This document shows positions 45,591-54,182 of a DNA stretch of 64,000 nucleotides, piece by piece (within the stretch, counting starts at the first letter, position 1; each line of letters opens with the position of its first letter). A program made the position numbers and the translations under genes. Under the pieces are notes generated by a model. The model saw only the letters and a list, made by a program, of their open reading frames with translations. It made no database searches and had not been told where the DNA came from. Origin of the DNA: Anabaena sphaerica FACHB-251. Lineage in GTDB: Bacteria; Cyanobacteriota; Cyanobacteriia; Cyanobacteriales; Nostocaceae. The DNA is taken from assembly GCF_014696825.1 (NCBI RefSeq), contig NZ_JACJQU010000001.1, positions 248,001 to 312,000 on the forward strand, read 5' to 3'.

Positions 45591-45977
45591 GTGACTACTT
45601 CATCTGTGCCTAACGTCTTATCTACAGTGGAACTCAAGCCAAGTTACAATATCCCTATTGTGTTGGTGCTTGCTTCCATTCCCCTACTGCTGATGAAATT
45701 GTGGATAGGAGGAGTGTTGACGCTGCTGGGATTATTTCTGATGTTGCAAGCTGTAACACTGCGGTTTCAATTTACCGCCACTGATTTTGATCTTTATCGG
45801 GGTGAAAAGTTAATTCGGCGTTTTCCCTACCAAGAATGGCAAAACTGGCGTATTTTCTGGAATAGAGTTCCCATCTTGTTTTACTTTAAAGAAATCCACA
45901 GCATTCACTTTTTACCGATTTTATTTGACCCCAACACCTTAAAATCTTGCTTAGAAGAGCGGTGTCCACGGATTTAG
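45591..45977 (+). CDS. DUF3119-family membrane protein
   Basis: The 128-residue protein matches the cyanobacterial and plastid family DUF3119. It has two adjoining helices (about residues 21-55) and then a small soluble domain with RGEKLIRRFPYQEWQNWRIFW, PILFYFKEIHSIHFLPILFD and a closing Cys pair. AAGGAG eight bases before a GTG at 45591 fixes the start. The function is unknown. The neighbours point to membrane lipid or thylakoid biology, by inference only. Confidence 0.85.
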   Translation: MTTSSVPNVLSTVELKPSYNIPIVLVLASIPLLLMKLWIGGVLTLLGLFLMLQAVTLRFQFTATDFDLYRGEKLIRRFPYQEWQNWRIFWNRVPILFYFKEIHSIHFLPILFDPNTLKSCLEERCPRI

Positions 45978-46032
45978 TGCTGAGTTATGATTGTTTTTGA
46001 TTTATTGGCGTTATAGAATTACATTATTGTTT

Positions 46033-47331
46033 ATGAACCCAGAGGAATCTCAAGCTTCAAAACCGATTGATGAATGGTGGGAAGAAACGCCAGAACAAAG
46101 TCCTATAGGTGAAATATCGGCAAACCTATCTAGTGATTCAGTCTTAGAGACAGAAACACCAACACCATCGGATGAACTACAAGCAGATGATATTGATTTT
46201 GAGTCACCCATCGCCAAGACAAAAGGACAAGAACCTCAAATAGAACCAACAGAGGAGTCTAACGGCGATTTAGTGGAATTAGTGACACAAAAACTAGACA
46301 CTGGGGCGATGGAGTCAGAATCAGAACTTAATTCACTATATGCAGTAGCAGCACAACGAGTAGCCCAGTTACAGGAAACTGAAGCATCACTGAAAGCGGA
46401 AATATCCCAACTGCAAATTACTTACAAAACCCTTCAGGGACAAGTTAGCGAAACTCAAACAACACTCTCGAAGATGGTGCAAGAGTCCCTTGCACTTTTA
46501 GAACAACGTAAACAGGCATTGCAAATTTCTGTAGAACAACTGGAACGACGACAAGAACGCATTAGAAATGAAATGCGAACGACTTTTGCTGGTACATCTC
46601 AAGATTTGGCAATTCGGGTACAGGGTTTTAAAGACTATCTCACAGGTAGTTTACAGGATTTGGCAGCCGCAGCAGAGCAGTTGCAACTTGTGCCGGCTGT
46701 GAGGGAACGAGAAAGAGAAAAACCAGCGGTAAAGGAAGCCAAACCTGTTGAAGAACAGCCTCAAACTTTGCAACTGGCACAACAACAGTTTCAAGATACA
46801 ACAAAACAAATTCGCCGTTTAATTGATCAATATCGCAACCAGCCAGATTATTATGGTCCTGCATGGCAGCTAAGGCGTACTTTTGAACCTGTTCACGCCG
46901 AAAGAGTCTCTAATTGGTTTTTTACCTTGGGGGGACGGGGTGCGTTGCGGACGATGGGTAGCAGGTTGCAGAATATTTTGATTGCTTCTTCAGCAATTTC
47001 GATTTTACATAAACTATATGGCGATCGCTTACGTACTCTGATTTTAGCTAATAGTCCAGAACGTTTGGGCGAATGGCGACGGGGTTTACAAGATTGTTTA
47101 GGTATCGGTCGTCCTGATTTTGGACCCGACAGAGGTGTGGTATTATTTGAAGCACCTACGGCTTTGGCACAAAAAGCTGACAGATTAGTTAAATCTAATC
47201 AAATGCCTTTAATTGTCATTGATGATTCTGAGGAGCAAATTAGTTTAGGCTTATTACAATTTCCTTTGTGGTTAGCTTTTGCACCAGATCCAAAAATGAT
47301 GCGTGATAGAGATTTTGATGATGATTTTTAA
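46033..47331 (+). CDS. DUF3086-domain protein with coiled coil
   Basis: The ATG at 46033 (MNPEESQASKPIDEWW) is preferred over an earlier in-frame start at 45991 that would add a short hydrophobic stretch. The 432-residue protein has an acidic disordered N-terminus (to about residue 85). A coiled coil of about 100 residues follows (LQETEASLKAEISQLQ onward). The C-terminal DUF3086 domain of some 180 residues holds YGPAWQLRRTFEPVHAERV and LYGDRLRTLILANSPERLGEW. This family is confined to cyanobacteria and has no known role. It lies between DUF3119 and plsY on the same strand. Confidence 0.87.
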   Translation: MNPEESQASKPIDEWWEETPEQSPIGEISANLSSDSVLETETPTPSDELQADDIDFESPIAKTKGQEPQIEPTEESNGDLVELVTQKLDTGAMESESELNSLYAVAAQRVAQLQETEASLKAEISQLQITYKTLQGQVSETQTTLSKMVQESLALLEQRKQALQISVEQLERRQERIRNEMRTTFAGTSQDLAIRVQGFKDYLTGSLQDLAAAAEQLQLVPAVREREREKPAVKEAKPVEEQPQTLQLAQQQFQDTTKQIRRLIDQYRNQPDYYGPAWQLRRTFEPVHAERVSNWFFTLGGRGALRTMGSRLQNILIASSAISILHKLYGDRLRTLILANSPERLGEWRRGLQDCLGIGRPDFGPDRGVVLFEAPTALAQKADRLVKSNQMPLIVIDDSEEQISLGLLQFPLWLAFAPDPKMMRDRDFDDDF

Positions 47332-47439
47332 TTAGTCATTAGTCATTAGTCATTGGTTCTTGGTTATTCTCCACACTTGCTTTCTGACTCCAGACTCCTA
47401 ACTCCTAACTCCTAACTCTTGAATTCTTACTTTTGAATT

Positions 47440-48120
47440 ATGGCTATTTGGTTGACTTTGTGTGGGGTAGTGGTTTTATTAGCTTATCTATTGGGTTCTT
47501 TCCCCACTGGGTATATTGCGGCTAAGTTGTTAAAAGGAATTGATATTCGAGAAGTTGGTTCTGGTTCAACTGGTGCAACAAATGTCCTGAGAACTTTGGG
47601 TAAGGGACCAGGGGCATTTGTGTTATTTGCTGATTGTTTAAAGGGAGTTTTAGCAATAAATCTGGTTTACGTTTTATTCAATCTTGTTCCAAATTACAAT
47701 TTCATACCACTGAATTTAGATGTGCAACTATGGCAACCTTGGTTAGTCACTTTGGTTGGTTTAGGGGCAATTTTAGGACATAGTAAATCAATCTTTTTGG
47801 GTTTTACTGGTGGTAAGTCTGTAGCTACCAGTTTGGGTATTTTATTGGCCATGTGTTGGCAGGTTGGTTTGGCTACTTTTGGTGTTTTTGCTGTGGTTTT
47901 CGCTATATCGAGAATTGTTTCTTTAAGTTCAATTTCTGGTGCTGTTGCTGTTTCTATTTTGATGGTGGTTTTCCAGCAACCTTTAATATATATTCTGTTT
48001 ACTCTTGCTGGTGGGTCATATGTAATTATTCGTCATCGCAGTAATATTGAAAGGTTGCTTGCGGGTACGGAACCAAAAATTGGGCAGAAGGTGGAGACTG
48101 AATCTGAACAAACGGCGTAG
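47440..48120 (+). CDS. plsY: Glycerol-3-phosphate acyltransferase PlsY
   Basis: PlsY transfers an acyl group from acyl-phosphate to glycerol-3-phosphate, the first step of phospholipid and glycolipid synthesis. The 226-residue membrane protein has LLGSFPTGYIAAK, REVGSGSTGATNVLRTLGKG and GHSKSIFLGFTGGKSVATSLG. These are the three conserved active-site loops of the family. Five to seven helices are seen. It closes the + strand set that begins with the MlaE permease. Heptamer repeats (AGTCATT, ACTCCTA) fill the gap before it. Confidence 0.96.
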   Translation: MAIWLTLCGVVVLLAYLLGSFPTGYIAAKLLKGIDIREVGSGSTGATNVLRTLGKGPGAFVLFADCLKGVLAINLVYVLFNLVPNYNFIPLNLDVQLWQPWLVTLVGLGAILGHSKSIFLGFTGGKSVATSLGILLAMCWQVGLATFGVFAVVFAISRIVSLSSISGAVAVSILMVVFQQPLIYILFTLAGGSYVIIRHRSNIERLLAGTEPKIGQKVETESEQTA

Positions 48121-48124
48121 AAGC

Positions 48125-48172
48125 CTGGGAATTAATTCCCAGTCTAATAGCGAAAGTCGGCTGAAGCCGACT
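48125..48172. repeat. Two palindromes after plsY
   Basis: CTGGGAATTAATTCCCAG (48125-48142) and AGTCGGCT-GA-AGCCGACT (48155-48172) stand 12 bp apart, just after the plsY stop. Both are perfect inverted repeats. They may slow or end transcription, or belong to a dispersed palindrome family. Confidence 0.65.
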
Positions 48173-48225
48173 AGGATATTTTTATTTTGATGAGAAGATA
48201 GTGATTACTCCTGTCGCGGTGTTAG

Positions 48226-48384
48226 AACAGAGCAGAACTTTTAATAGCAGTTGCTTTATCAGGAAATCCACCACTTGAAATTGCGGAAGAACTAAAAGAT
48301 TTATTTGTACAAATTAACATTCATAAATATTTTGCCCGTCGAGGAGTTGTATTTGATGCAGCCAAACTTCAGATTTTGACTTAG
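48226..48384 (+). pseudogene. Unidentified reading-frame fragment
   Basis: A 52-codon open stretch encodes ALSGNPPLEIAEELKDLFVQ and INIHKYFARRGVVFDAAKLQ, ending in TAG. Its composition looks like real protein, with helix-type spacing, but there is no start codon, and I do not recognise it. It is probably the tail of a lost gene. It is too short for a firm call. Confidence 0.35.
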
Positions 48385-48454
48385 AAATTAACTATTAATA
48401 AAATTCATTTTTATTGGTAGGTTAAACAGTCGTTAACCCACCCTACAAATTTAC

Positions 48455-49345
48455 CTATTCTTTGTGCTGATGAAATCGAATACCTATGAAAATATCATAG
48501 ACAAACTCAAAGAAGTCCTTTTTCTGCAATAACCCGGAAGTTTGAGGACTACCTTTTTCATCTAAAAGCGGCTTCATGAGATAGTAAGCAGGTTGGTAAT
48601 TATACCAAGGAATCGAAGGCCACAAATGATGAATCAGGTGGTAATTCTGTCCTAAAATCAGGATGTTGAGAACTTTACCAGGATATACGCGGGCATTTTT
48701 CCAGCGATTACGTTCCACAAAAGGACGATGGGGTAAATAATCAAAAAATAACCCTAATGCGATTCCCACTATAAACGCTGGAATAAACCAAAAATTGAGA
48801 ATATAGCCCAAAAAGTGATATTGGACGGAAATATAAACAATAGAAACTACAATCAAACGGCTAATAAACCATTCCAGTAGCTCATATTTGCGCCACAATT
48901 GCCGTTGAAAGAAAAATACTTCATGGTACAAAAACCGCACCGCAATCAACCACAATGGACCACCTGTAGAGACGTAATGATCTGGGTCGTCATTTGGGTG
49001 ATTGACATTACCATGATGCTGAAGATGTACTCGTGTAAATACTGGAAAAGCAAAAGCTAAAATTAAGGCGCTACTATGCCCTAACATAGCATTAATCACC
49101 CGGTTACGATGGGCGGACTGATGACAAGCATCATGAATCACCGTCCCAGAACAGTGTAAGGCCAGAGTATTAATGCTAAAGCATAGCCAATGCGGCCATT
49201 GCCAAACCCAATAACCAAAGTTAGATAATACCAACATTGTCACTACTACAAAAAACAGCAGTAGCGTTGGATTAAAATCACCAGGAGGTGCTAAAAGTTC
49301 TTTGGGCGGGATTGTCAGCGGCTTTTTTGCCTCCGACGTGAGCAT
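48455..49345 (-). CDS. crtR: Beta-carotene hydroxylase CrtR
   Basis: CrtR hydroxylates the rings of beta-carotene to make zeaxanthin and related xanthophylls in membranes. It belongs to the fatty-acid-desaturase superfamily with a di-iron site: HDACHQSAH, HLQHHGN and NYHLIHHLWP supply the histidines. Four hydrophobic segments flank them. The ATG at 49345 (MLTSEAKKPL) has AAGGAG seven bases upstream and is preferred over the longer frame from 49366. The resulting 296-residue length fits cyanobacterial CrtR. Single gene, 392 bp before pyk and divergent from it. Confidence 0.95.
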   Translation of the reverse strand: MLTSEAKKPLTIPPKELLAPPGDFNPTLLLFFVVVTMLVLSNFGYWVWQWPHWLCFSINTLALHCSGTVIHDACHQSAHRNRVINAMLGHSSALILAFAFPVFTRVHLQHHGNVNHPNDDPDHYVSTGGPLWLIAVRFLYHEVFFFQRQLWRKYELLEWFISRLIVVSIVYISVQYHFLGYILNFWFIPAFIVGIALGLFFDYLPHRPFVERNRWKNARVYPGKVLNILILGQNYHLIHHLWPSIPWYNYQPAYYLMKPLLDEKGSPQTSGLLQKKDFFEFVYDIFIGIRFHQHKE

Positions 49346-49457
49346 TACTAACTCCTTCTCTGTCAAATATTAAGAATATACGATAAATCTTAGTAAAAAG
49401 TAAACTTATATCAATTTTTGTATAGTAAGATTTAACCGCAGTGTTGCTGATTAGGGG

Positions 49458-49679
49458 ATGAATAGGTTGATTAACGGTTATGATTTCAAACTAGACGAGT
49501 GCTTTGATAAAAAAGCTCTCCCAGAAGAAGGTATTACAGTTTACCCATTCCGGTTAACACCGAGAAAAGTAGCTGGAGGATATTTGTCTATAAAGTTACT
49601 AACTGTACAATATCAAATCTATACCGCAGCCACCTCTTTAACTGCTTGTGACATTGATATAGCAGTGACTGAAAAGTAG
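49458..49679 (+). CDS. Small hypothetical protein (doubtful)
   Basis: A 73-codon frame from an ATG at 49458 encodes a mixed sequence with LPEEGITVYPFRLTPRK and several Thr/Ala residues near the end. I recognise no family. AGGGG lies just one base before the ATG, too close for a normal ribosome site. It is in the spacer between crtR and pyk, on the same strand as pyk, and could also be leader sequence for pyk. Confidence 0.3.
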   Translation: MNRLINGYDFKLDECFDKKALPEEGITVYPFRLTPRKVAGGYLSIKLLTVQYQIYTAATSLTACDIDIAVTEK

Positions 49680-49737
49680 AGGCCGCTTAATTTACCATTA
49701 TTTCCCAGATAGATCCAAAAAATCCTGAAATCAGCCC

Positions 49738-51510
49738 ATGACGCAATTAAGAGATTCTCTGCGCCGAACTAAAATTGTTGCTACTATTGGACCTGCTACC
49801 AGCAGTCCAGAAATGCTGAAAGCAATTATTGAAGCGGGTGCAACCACACTGCGGTTAAATTTTTCCCACGGAACTCATGCTGATCATCAGCGTAGTATCC
49901 GGTTAATTCGACAAACCGCCTTTGAACTTAATAGACCAGTTGCTATTCTCCAAGATTTGCAAGGTCCGAAAATTCGCTTGGGTAGGTTTGAAAATGGTTT
50001 TATAATTTTGGCTAAGGGCGATCGCTTCACTTTAACAAATCGCCCAGTGGTGGGAACCGAGGAAATCAGCTGCGTTACCTACGATTATTTAGCTGAAGAA
50101 GTCCCCGTCGGCTCAAAAATCCTCCTCGATGATGGACGTGTAGAAATGGTAGTGGAGGAGATTAACCGCGATAAAGGTGATTTACATTGTCGCGTCACAG
50201 TAGCTGGTAAACTTTCTAACAACAAAGGTGTCAATTTTCCGGGAGTTTACTTATCCATCAAAGCCATGACCGACAAAGACCGTGAGGATTTAATGTTTGG
50301 TCTTGACCAAGGTGTAGACTGGGTAGCACTTTCCTTTGTCCGCAACCCCCAGGATATTATCGAAATCAAAGAGCTAATTTCCAGCACTGGTAAAAACGTT
50401 CCTGTAGTTGCCAAAATTGAAAAGCATGAAGCCATTGAACAAATGGAAGCGGTTCTGTCTTTGTGTGATGGTGTAATGGTTGCTAGAGGCGATTTAGGGG
50501 TAGAACTACCAGCAGAAGATGTACCTGTACTACAAAAGCGGTTAATTGCTACAGCCAACCGTTTGGGTATTCCCATCATCACTGCTACCCAAATGTTAGA
50601 TAGTATGGTGAGCAACCCCCGTCCTACCCGTGCGGAAGTATCCGATGTAGCTAACGCGATTTTAGATGGTACGGATGCGGTGATGCTTTCTAATGAAACC
50701 GCTGTTGGTAGCTACCCAGTGGAAGCAGTAGCAACTATGGCGAGAATTGCTGAACGCATTGAACAGGAAGACGCTCAAAACCCCAACTCCCGTCTGTCCA
50801 GAGATAACAGACGTTCTATTCCTAATGCTATTAGTCAAGCAGTTGGTCAAATTGCTGAGAATTTGGGCGCAGCAGCAATTATGACTTTGACACAAACGGG
50901 CGCAACTGCTCGCAACGTTTCTAAATTCCGTCCTAAAACGCCAATTTTAGCGATTACACCTCATGTAAATGTGGCGCGACAGTTACAGATGGTCTGGGGA
51001 GTAAAACCTCTGTTAGTGCTAGAATTGCCTTCTACGGGTCAGACATTCCAAGCAGCTATCAATGTAGCTCAGGAAAAAAATCTCTTGAGTGAGGGTGATT
51101 TGGTGGTAATGACTGCTGGCACGCTTCAAGGCGTTTCTGGGTCAACAGATTTGATTAAAGTTGAGGTGGTGACAGCGGTACTAGGCCAAGGAATTGGTTT
51201 AGGACAAGGTTCGGTCAGTGGTCGCGCCAGGGTAGTGCGTACTGGTATGGATGCAAGTAATTTTAATCATGGTGATATTTTGGTTGCATCCAGTACAGGA
51301 GTTGATTTTGTAGAAGCAATTCGCAAAGCTGGTGGTATTATTACTGAAGAGGAAAGTCTTACAAGTCATGCAGCAGTAATTGGTTTACGTCTTGGTGTAC
51401 CTGTTATTGTCGGTGTCAAGGAAGCGACAAAGGTAATTAAAGACGGTGCAATTTTGACTTTGGATATGCAGCGGGGTTTGGTTTACTCGGGTGCGGTGGG
51501 AACACCATAA
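49738..51510 (+). CDS. pyk: Pyruvate kinase (with C-terminal PEP-mobile domain)
   Basis: Pyruvate kinase makes pyruvate and ATP from phosphoenolpyruvate. The 590-residue protein has TKIVATIGPATSS, LNFSHGTHADH, ILQDLQGPKIR and VAKIEKHEAIEQM (catalytic Lys). MVARGDLGVELPAEDVP and TATQMLDSM follow. It is about 110 residues longer than E. coli PykF: residues 480-590 form a swivelling histidine domain with GGIITEEESLTSHAAVIG, as in PEP synthase. Such a tail is typical of cyanobacterial and Bacillus enzymes. In this copy the tail's His is present. Start is the ATG at 49738. Confidence 0.95.
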   Translation: MTQLRDSLRRTKIVATIGPATSSPEMLKAIIEAGATTLRLNFSHGTHADHQRSIRLIRQTAFELNRPVAILQDLQGPKIRLGRFENGFIILAKGDRFTLTNRPVVGTEEISCVTYDYLAEEVPVGSKILLDDGRVEMVVEEINRDKGDLHCRVTVAGKLSNNKGVNFPGVYLSIKAMTDKDREDLMFGLDQGVDWVALSFVRNPQDIIEIKELISSTGKNVPVVAKIEKHEAIEQMEAVLSLCDGVMVARGDLGVELPAEDVPVLQKRLIATANRLGIPIITATQMLDSMVSNPRPTRAEVSDVANAILDGTDAVMLSNETAVGSYPVEAVATMARIAERIEQEDAQNPNSRLSRDNRRSIPNAISQAVGQIAENLGAAAIMTLTQTGATARNVSKFRPKTPILAITPHVNVARQLQMVWGVKPLLVLELPSTGQTFQAAINVAQEKNLLSEGDLVVMTAGTLQGVSGSTDLIKVEVVTAVLGQGIGLGQGSVSGRARVVRTGMDASNFNHGDILVASSTGVDFVEAIRKAGGIITEEESLTSHAAVIGLRLGVPVIVGVKEATKVIKDGAILTLDMQRGLVYSGAVGTP

Positions 51511-51965
51511 ACAATTAAAAATTAAAAATTAAAGATTAAAACAAATAATTGTTGGTTTTTAATTTTTAGGTTTTCAAATAATAGGAGGTAATGGGTAATT
51601 TTTAATTATTCCCTCTTGCCTCTTCTCTAAGATTTACGTTAGTTCAAGAACAGTAATCAAACCGGATTCCTATATCAATCAGTATATCAAGACTCTGGAA
51701 CTATTTGATGTGATTCTCATATTATTGCTATCAAGTAAGAATTTTATTACTTTTAGTATTACATATTTGAGTCTTGACGTAAATTTCTTTGTAAGAATTC
51801 AGTTAAAGCGATAAGATCCCCGACTTCTTTTATTTATTGTGTCCATAAATGATAAATTGATCTCAGAAGTCGGGGATCTGGATATGACTGATTGCTATGG
51901 CTGAATACTTACATTTTTTTTTTATCCATTGTCGAATTTCCTCCTGTTTAGGATTATAAATTCTC
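51511..51965. other. Intergenic region with a long palindromic repeat
   Basis: No gene is seen. AT-rich heptamer-like units (AAAATTA) follow the pyk stop. AGATCCCCGACTTCT (51814-51828) and AGAAGTCGGGGATCT (51865-51879) are 15-base perfect inverted arms with a 36-base loop, the same arms as at 29291-29355. pyk and the glycosyltransferase gene converge here, so this could end transcription on both strands. Confidence 0.65.
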
Positions 51966-53060
51966 TTAAAGATATTGTTTTAAAACTTCAACTGTAGCTA
52001 TTCCTGTTTTTTTCCAACTAAATTGATTTGCTCTTTTTAGACCTTTTTCTGAGAGTTGTTTTCTCATTTCTAAATCATTGATAATTGCTTGCATCGCTGC
52101 TGTAATTTCTCCTACGTTGTAGGGATTAATTAAAATAGCAGCATCTCCGGCAACTTCTGGAAGTGAGGAAAGATTAGAAGTAATTACTGGTGTACCACAG
52201 GCCATTGCTTCTAAAACTGGTAAACCAAACCCTTCCCATAAACTAGGGAAAACTAACGCAAGTGCTTGATTTATGATTGTTGGTAATTCGTCGTAAGGTA
52301 CATAGTTGAGGAATTTTACTAAATGATTTATTCCTAATGTTTCAACTTGTGTTTCTAATAATGGGGTGTAACGTTTATCAATAGGTCCTACTAACCACAG
52401 TTCATAGTCATTTTTATTAGGTAGTGCGGAAAAAGCGGTTATTAAACGCTGAAGGTTTTTGTAAGGGTGTTGACGACCGATGTAGAGGAAATAGTTGCGA
52501 GTGGGGAGGTTGAGGAAGCGGAAATGTGAAGCATCATAAGCTAAAGAAATGGGTGTTATTTTCTTGGTAGGTATTTGGTAAAAGTCGGTAATGTCTTTAG
52601 CTGTTGCTTCGGAGTTACAAATAATGTGTTTTGCTTGGTTGAGGACTTGGGGGGTGTAGTAACGATGGTATGGTGTTAAAGGTGAGAAGGGTTTGGGAAA
52701 GCGTAATGGTATCATGTCGTGAGACATGATGATAAAGCGACAGTTGGTGTATAGGGGTGCTTCTGGGATGGGGGAAAATAAAAGTTGAGATTTGAGGTTT
52801 TGATAGATTTTTGGTAGTTGAAATTGTGTCCACATTAGACGGCGTAAATGTCCTTTAATTCCGTCCGCAGGAGTAAGATTATTTGGGACTGGGTAGCAGT
52901 TGAATTCAGGATATTTGTTTGCTGTTAATAGTGTAGGTTGGAGAGATTTTAAATAGGGAAAAAGATTTAACGCATAGTTGCTGATGCCGGTTGGTTGGGA
53001 GAAGATAACGGATAAATTGATGATGAGTTGATGAGAAAATGAATTATTTATTATGTTCAT
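51966..53060 (-). CDS. Glycosyltransferase family 4 (GT1-type fold)
   Basis: The 364-residue protein has the GT-B fold signatures of retaining family-4 transferases: the central [19 protein letters not shown] and the nucleotide-sugar motif [18 protein letters not shown] near residue 280. The acceptor side shows [14 protein letters not shown]. The sugar is unknown (mannosyl- or glucosyl-transfer is common). It is last in the minus-strand polysaccharide cluster, 25 bp after the 2-epimerase remnant. Start is the ATG at 53060. Confidence 0.88.
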   Translation of the reverse strand: MNIINNSFSHQLIINLSVIFSQPTGISNYALNLFPYLKSLQPTLLTANKYPEFNCYPVPNNLTPADGIKGHLRRLMWTQFQLPKIYQNLKSQLLFSPIPEAPLYTNCRFIIMSHDMIPLRFPKPFSPLTPYHRYYTPQVLNQAKHIICNSEATAKDITDFYQIPTKKITPISLAYDASHFRFLNLPTRNYFLYIGRQHPYKNLQRLITAFSALPNKNDYELWLVGPIDKRYTPLLETQVETLGINHLVKFLNYVPYDELPTIINQALALVFPSLWEGFGLPVLEAMACGTPVITSNLSSLPEVAGDAAILINPYNVGEITAAMQAIINDLEMRKQLSEKGLKRANQFSWKKTGIATVEVLKQYL

Positions 53061-53085
53061 TAAGTAATGAGTAATAATTTATAAA

Positions 53086-54177
53086 TCAGGATTCAGTTAT
53101 AATTTTAATAATCTGTGTGGTTGCCATACCTCCACCATAAAGATTAGGTGGAATTTGAGTTTTTGAGGTATTTACATAAGCTGCTAATATTCCAGCAGTT
53201 ATTTGATTAGTATCTAATGGTGGTAAAAGCCGATTCCATCTTAACTGTACTAACTCTATCCACTCGGTTTCATCTCGCAAAGTTACACAAGGTACTCGAT
53301 AGAAAAAAGCTTCTTTCTGCACACCTCCAGAGTCAGTGGTAATTAGTTTGGCATTTTTTTCTAGCATCACCATGTCTAAATATCCCACGGGATTAATCAA
53401 ACATAAAGAATTACTTACTATATCTAAAATTCCCTCTCTGAGTAAAGCCGCACGGGTGCGAGGATGAAGAGGTAAAACTACAGTTATCTTTTTACTAACT
53501 TCTACCAATGCAATAAAAATGTTTTGTAGTCTTTTTGAATTATCAGTATTTTCTGCTCTGTGAATAGTTGCCAAAATATAGTTTTGAGAAGTCAAGTTTA
53601 AATCTTGCAAAATTAAGCTTTTCTCTTCTGCTTTGGTGAGATAATCTAAAGCAGCATCATACATCACGTCACCTACTAAATGAATTTTTTCTTGAGCAAT
53701 TCCTTCGTTTCTCAAATTTTCCACAGCAGAATTAGTAGGTGCAAATAATAAATTAGCAGTATGATCGGTGAGAACGCAATTAATTTCTTCTGGCATTTTG
53801 CGATTAAAAGAACGTAATCCAGCCTCAACATGAGCTACTTTAATATGTAGTTTGACAGCAGCGATCGCTCCAGCTAATGTAGAATTGGTATCACCATAGA
53901 CTAATACCCAATCTGGGGATTCTTGCAATAATACCTCTTCAATTTTCTCTAACATTCTGCCCGTTTGCGCCCCATGAGAGCTAGAACCAATGGCTAAATG
54001 GTAATCTGGAGCAGGAATTTATAACTCTTGAAAAAACACATCAGACATATTTTCATCATAGTGCTGGCCTGTATGAACTAAAACTTCTTGTATTTGTGAA
54101 TGAGACTGCAATTTGCGAGAAACAGCGGCTGCTTTGATAAACTGAGGACGAGCGCCGACAATTGTGAGAATTTTCAT
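53086..54177 (-). pseudogene. wecB: UDP-N-acetylglucosamine 2-epimerase with one in-frame stop
   Basis: From the ATG at 54177 the frame reads KILTIVGARPQFIKAAAV, then IQEVLVHTGQHYDENM. Codon 53 is TAA (54021-54019), after which IPAPDYHLAIGSSSHGAQTG follows in the same frame. The rest is intact, with LVYGDTNSTLAGA, HVEAGLRSFNRKMPEEINC and TDSGGVQKEAF, all diagnostic of WecB, which makes UDP-ManNAc. The stop is one base from GAA (Glu). The rest shows no other damage, so the change is recent, a sequencing error, or bypassed. Restart at the ATG 53955 would lack the N-terminal domain. It lies between asnB and the GT4 gene. Confidence 0.88.
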
Positions 54178-54182
54178 AATTT

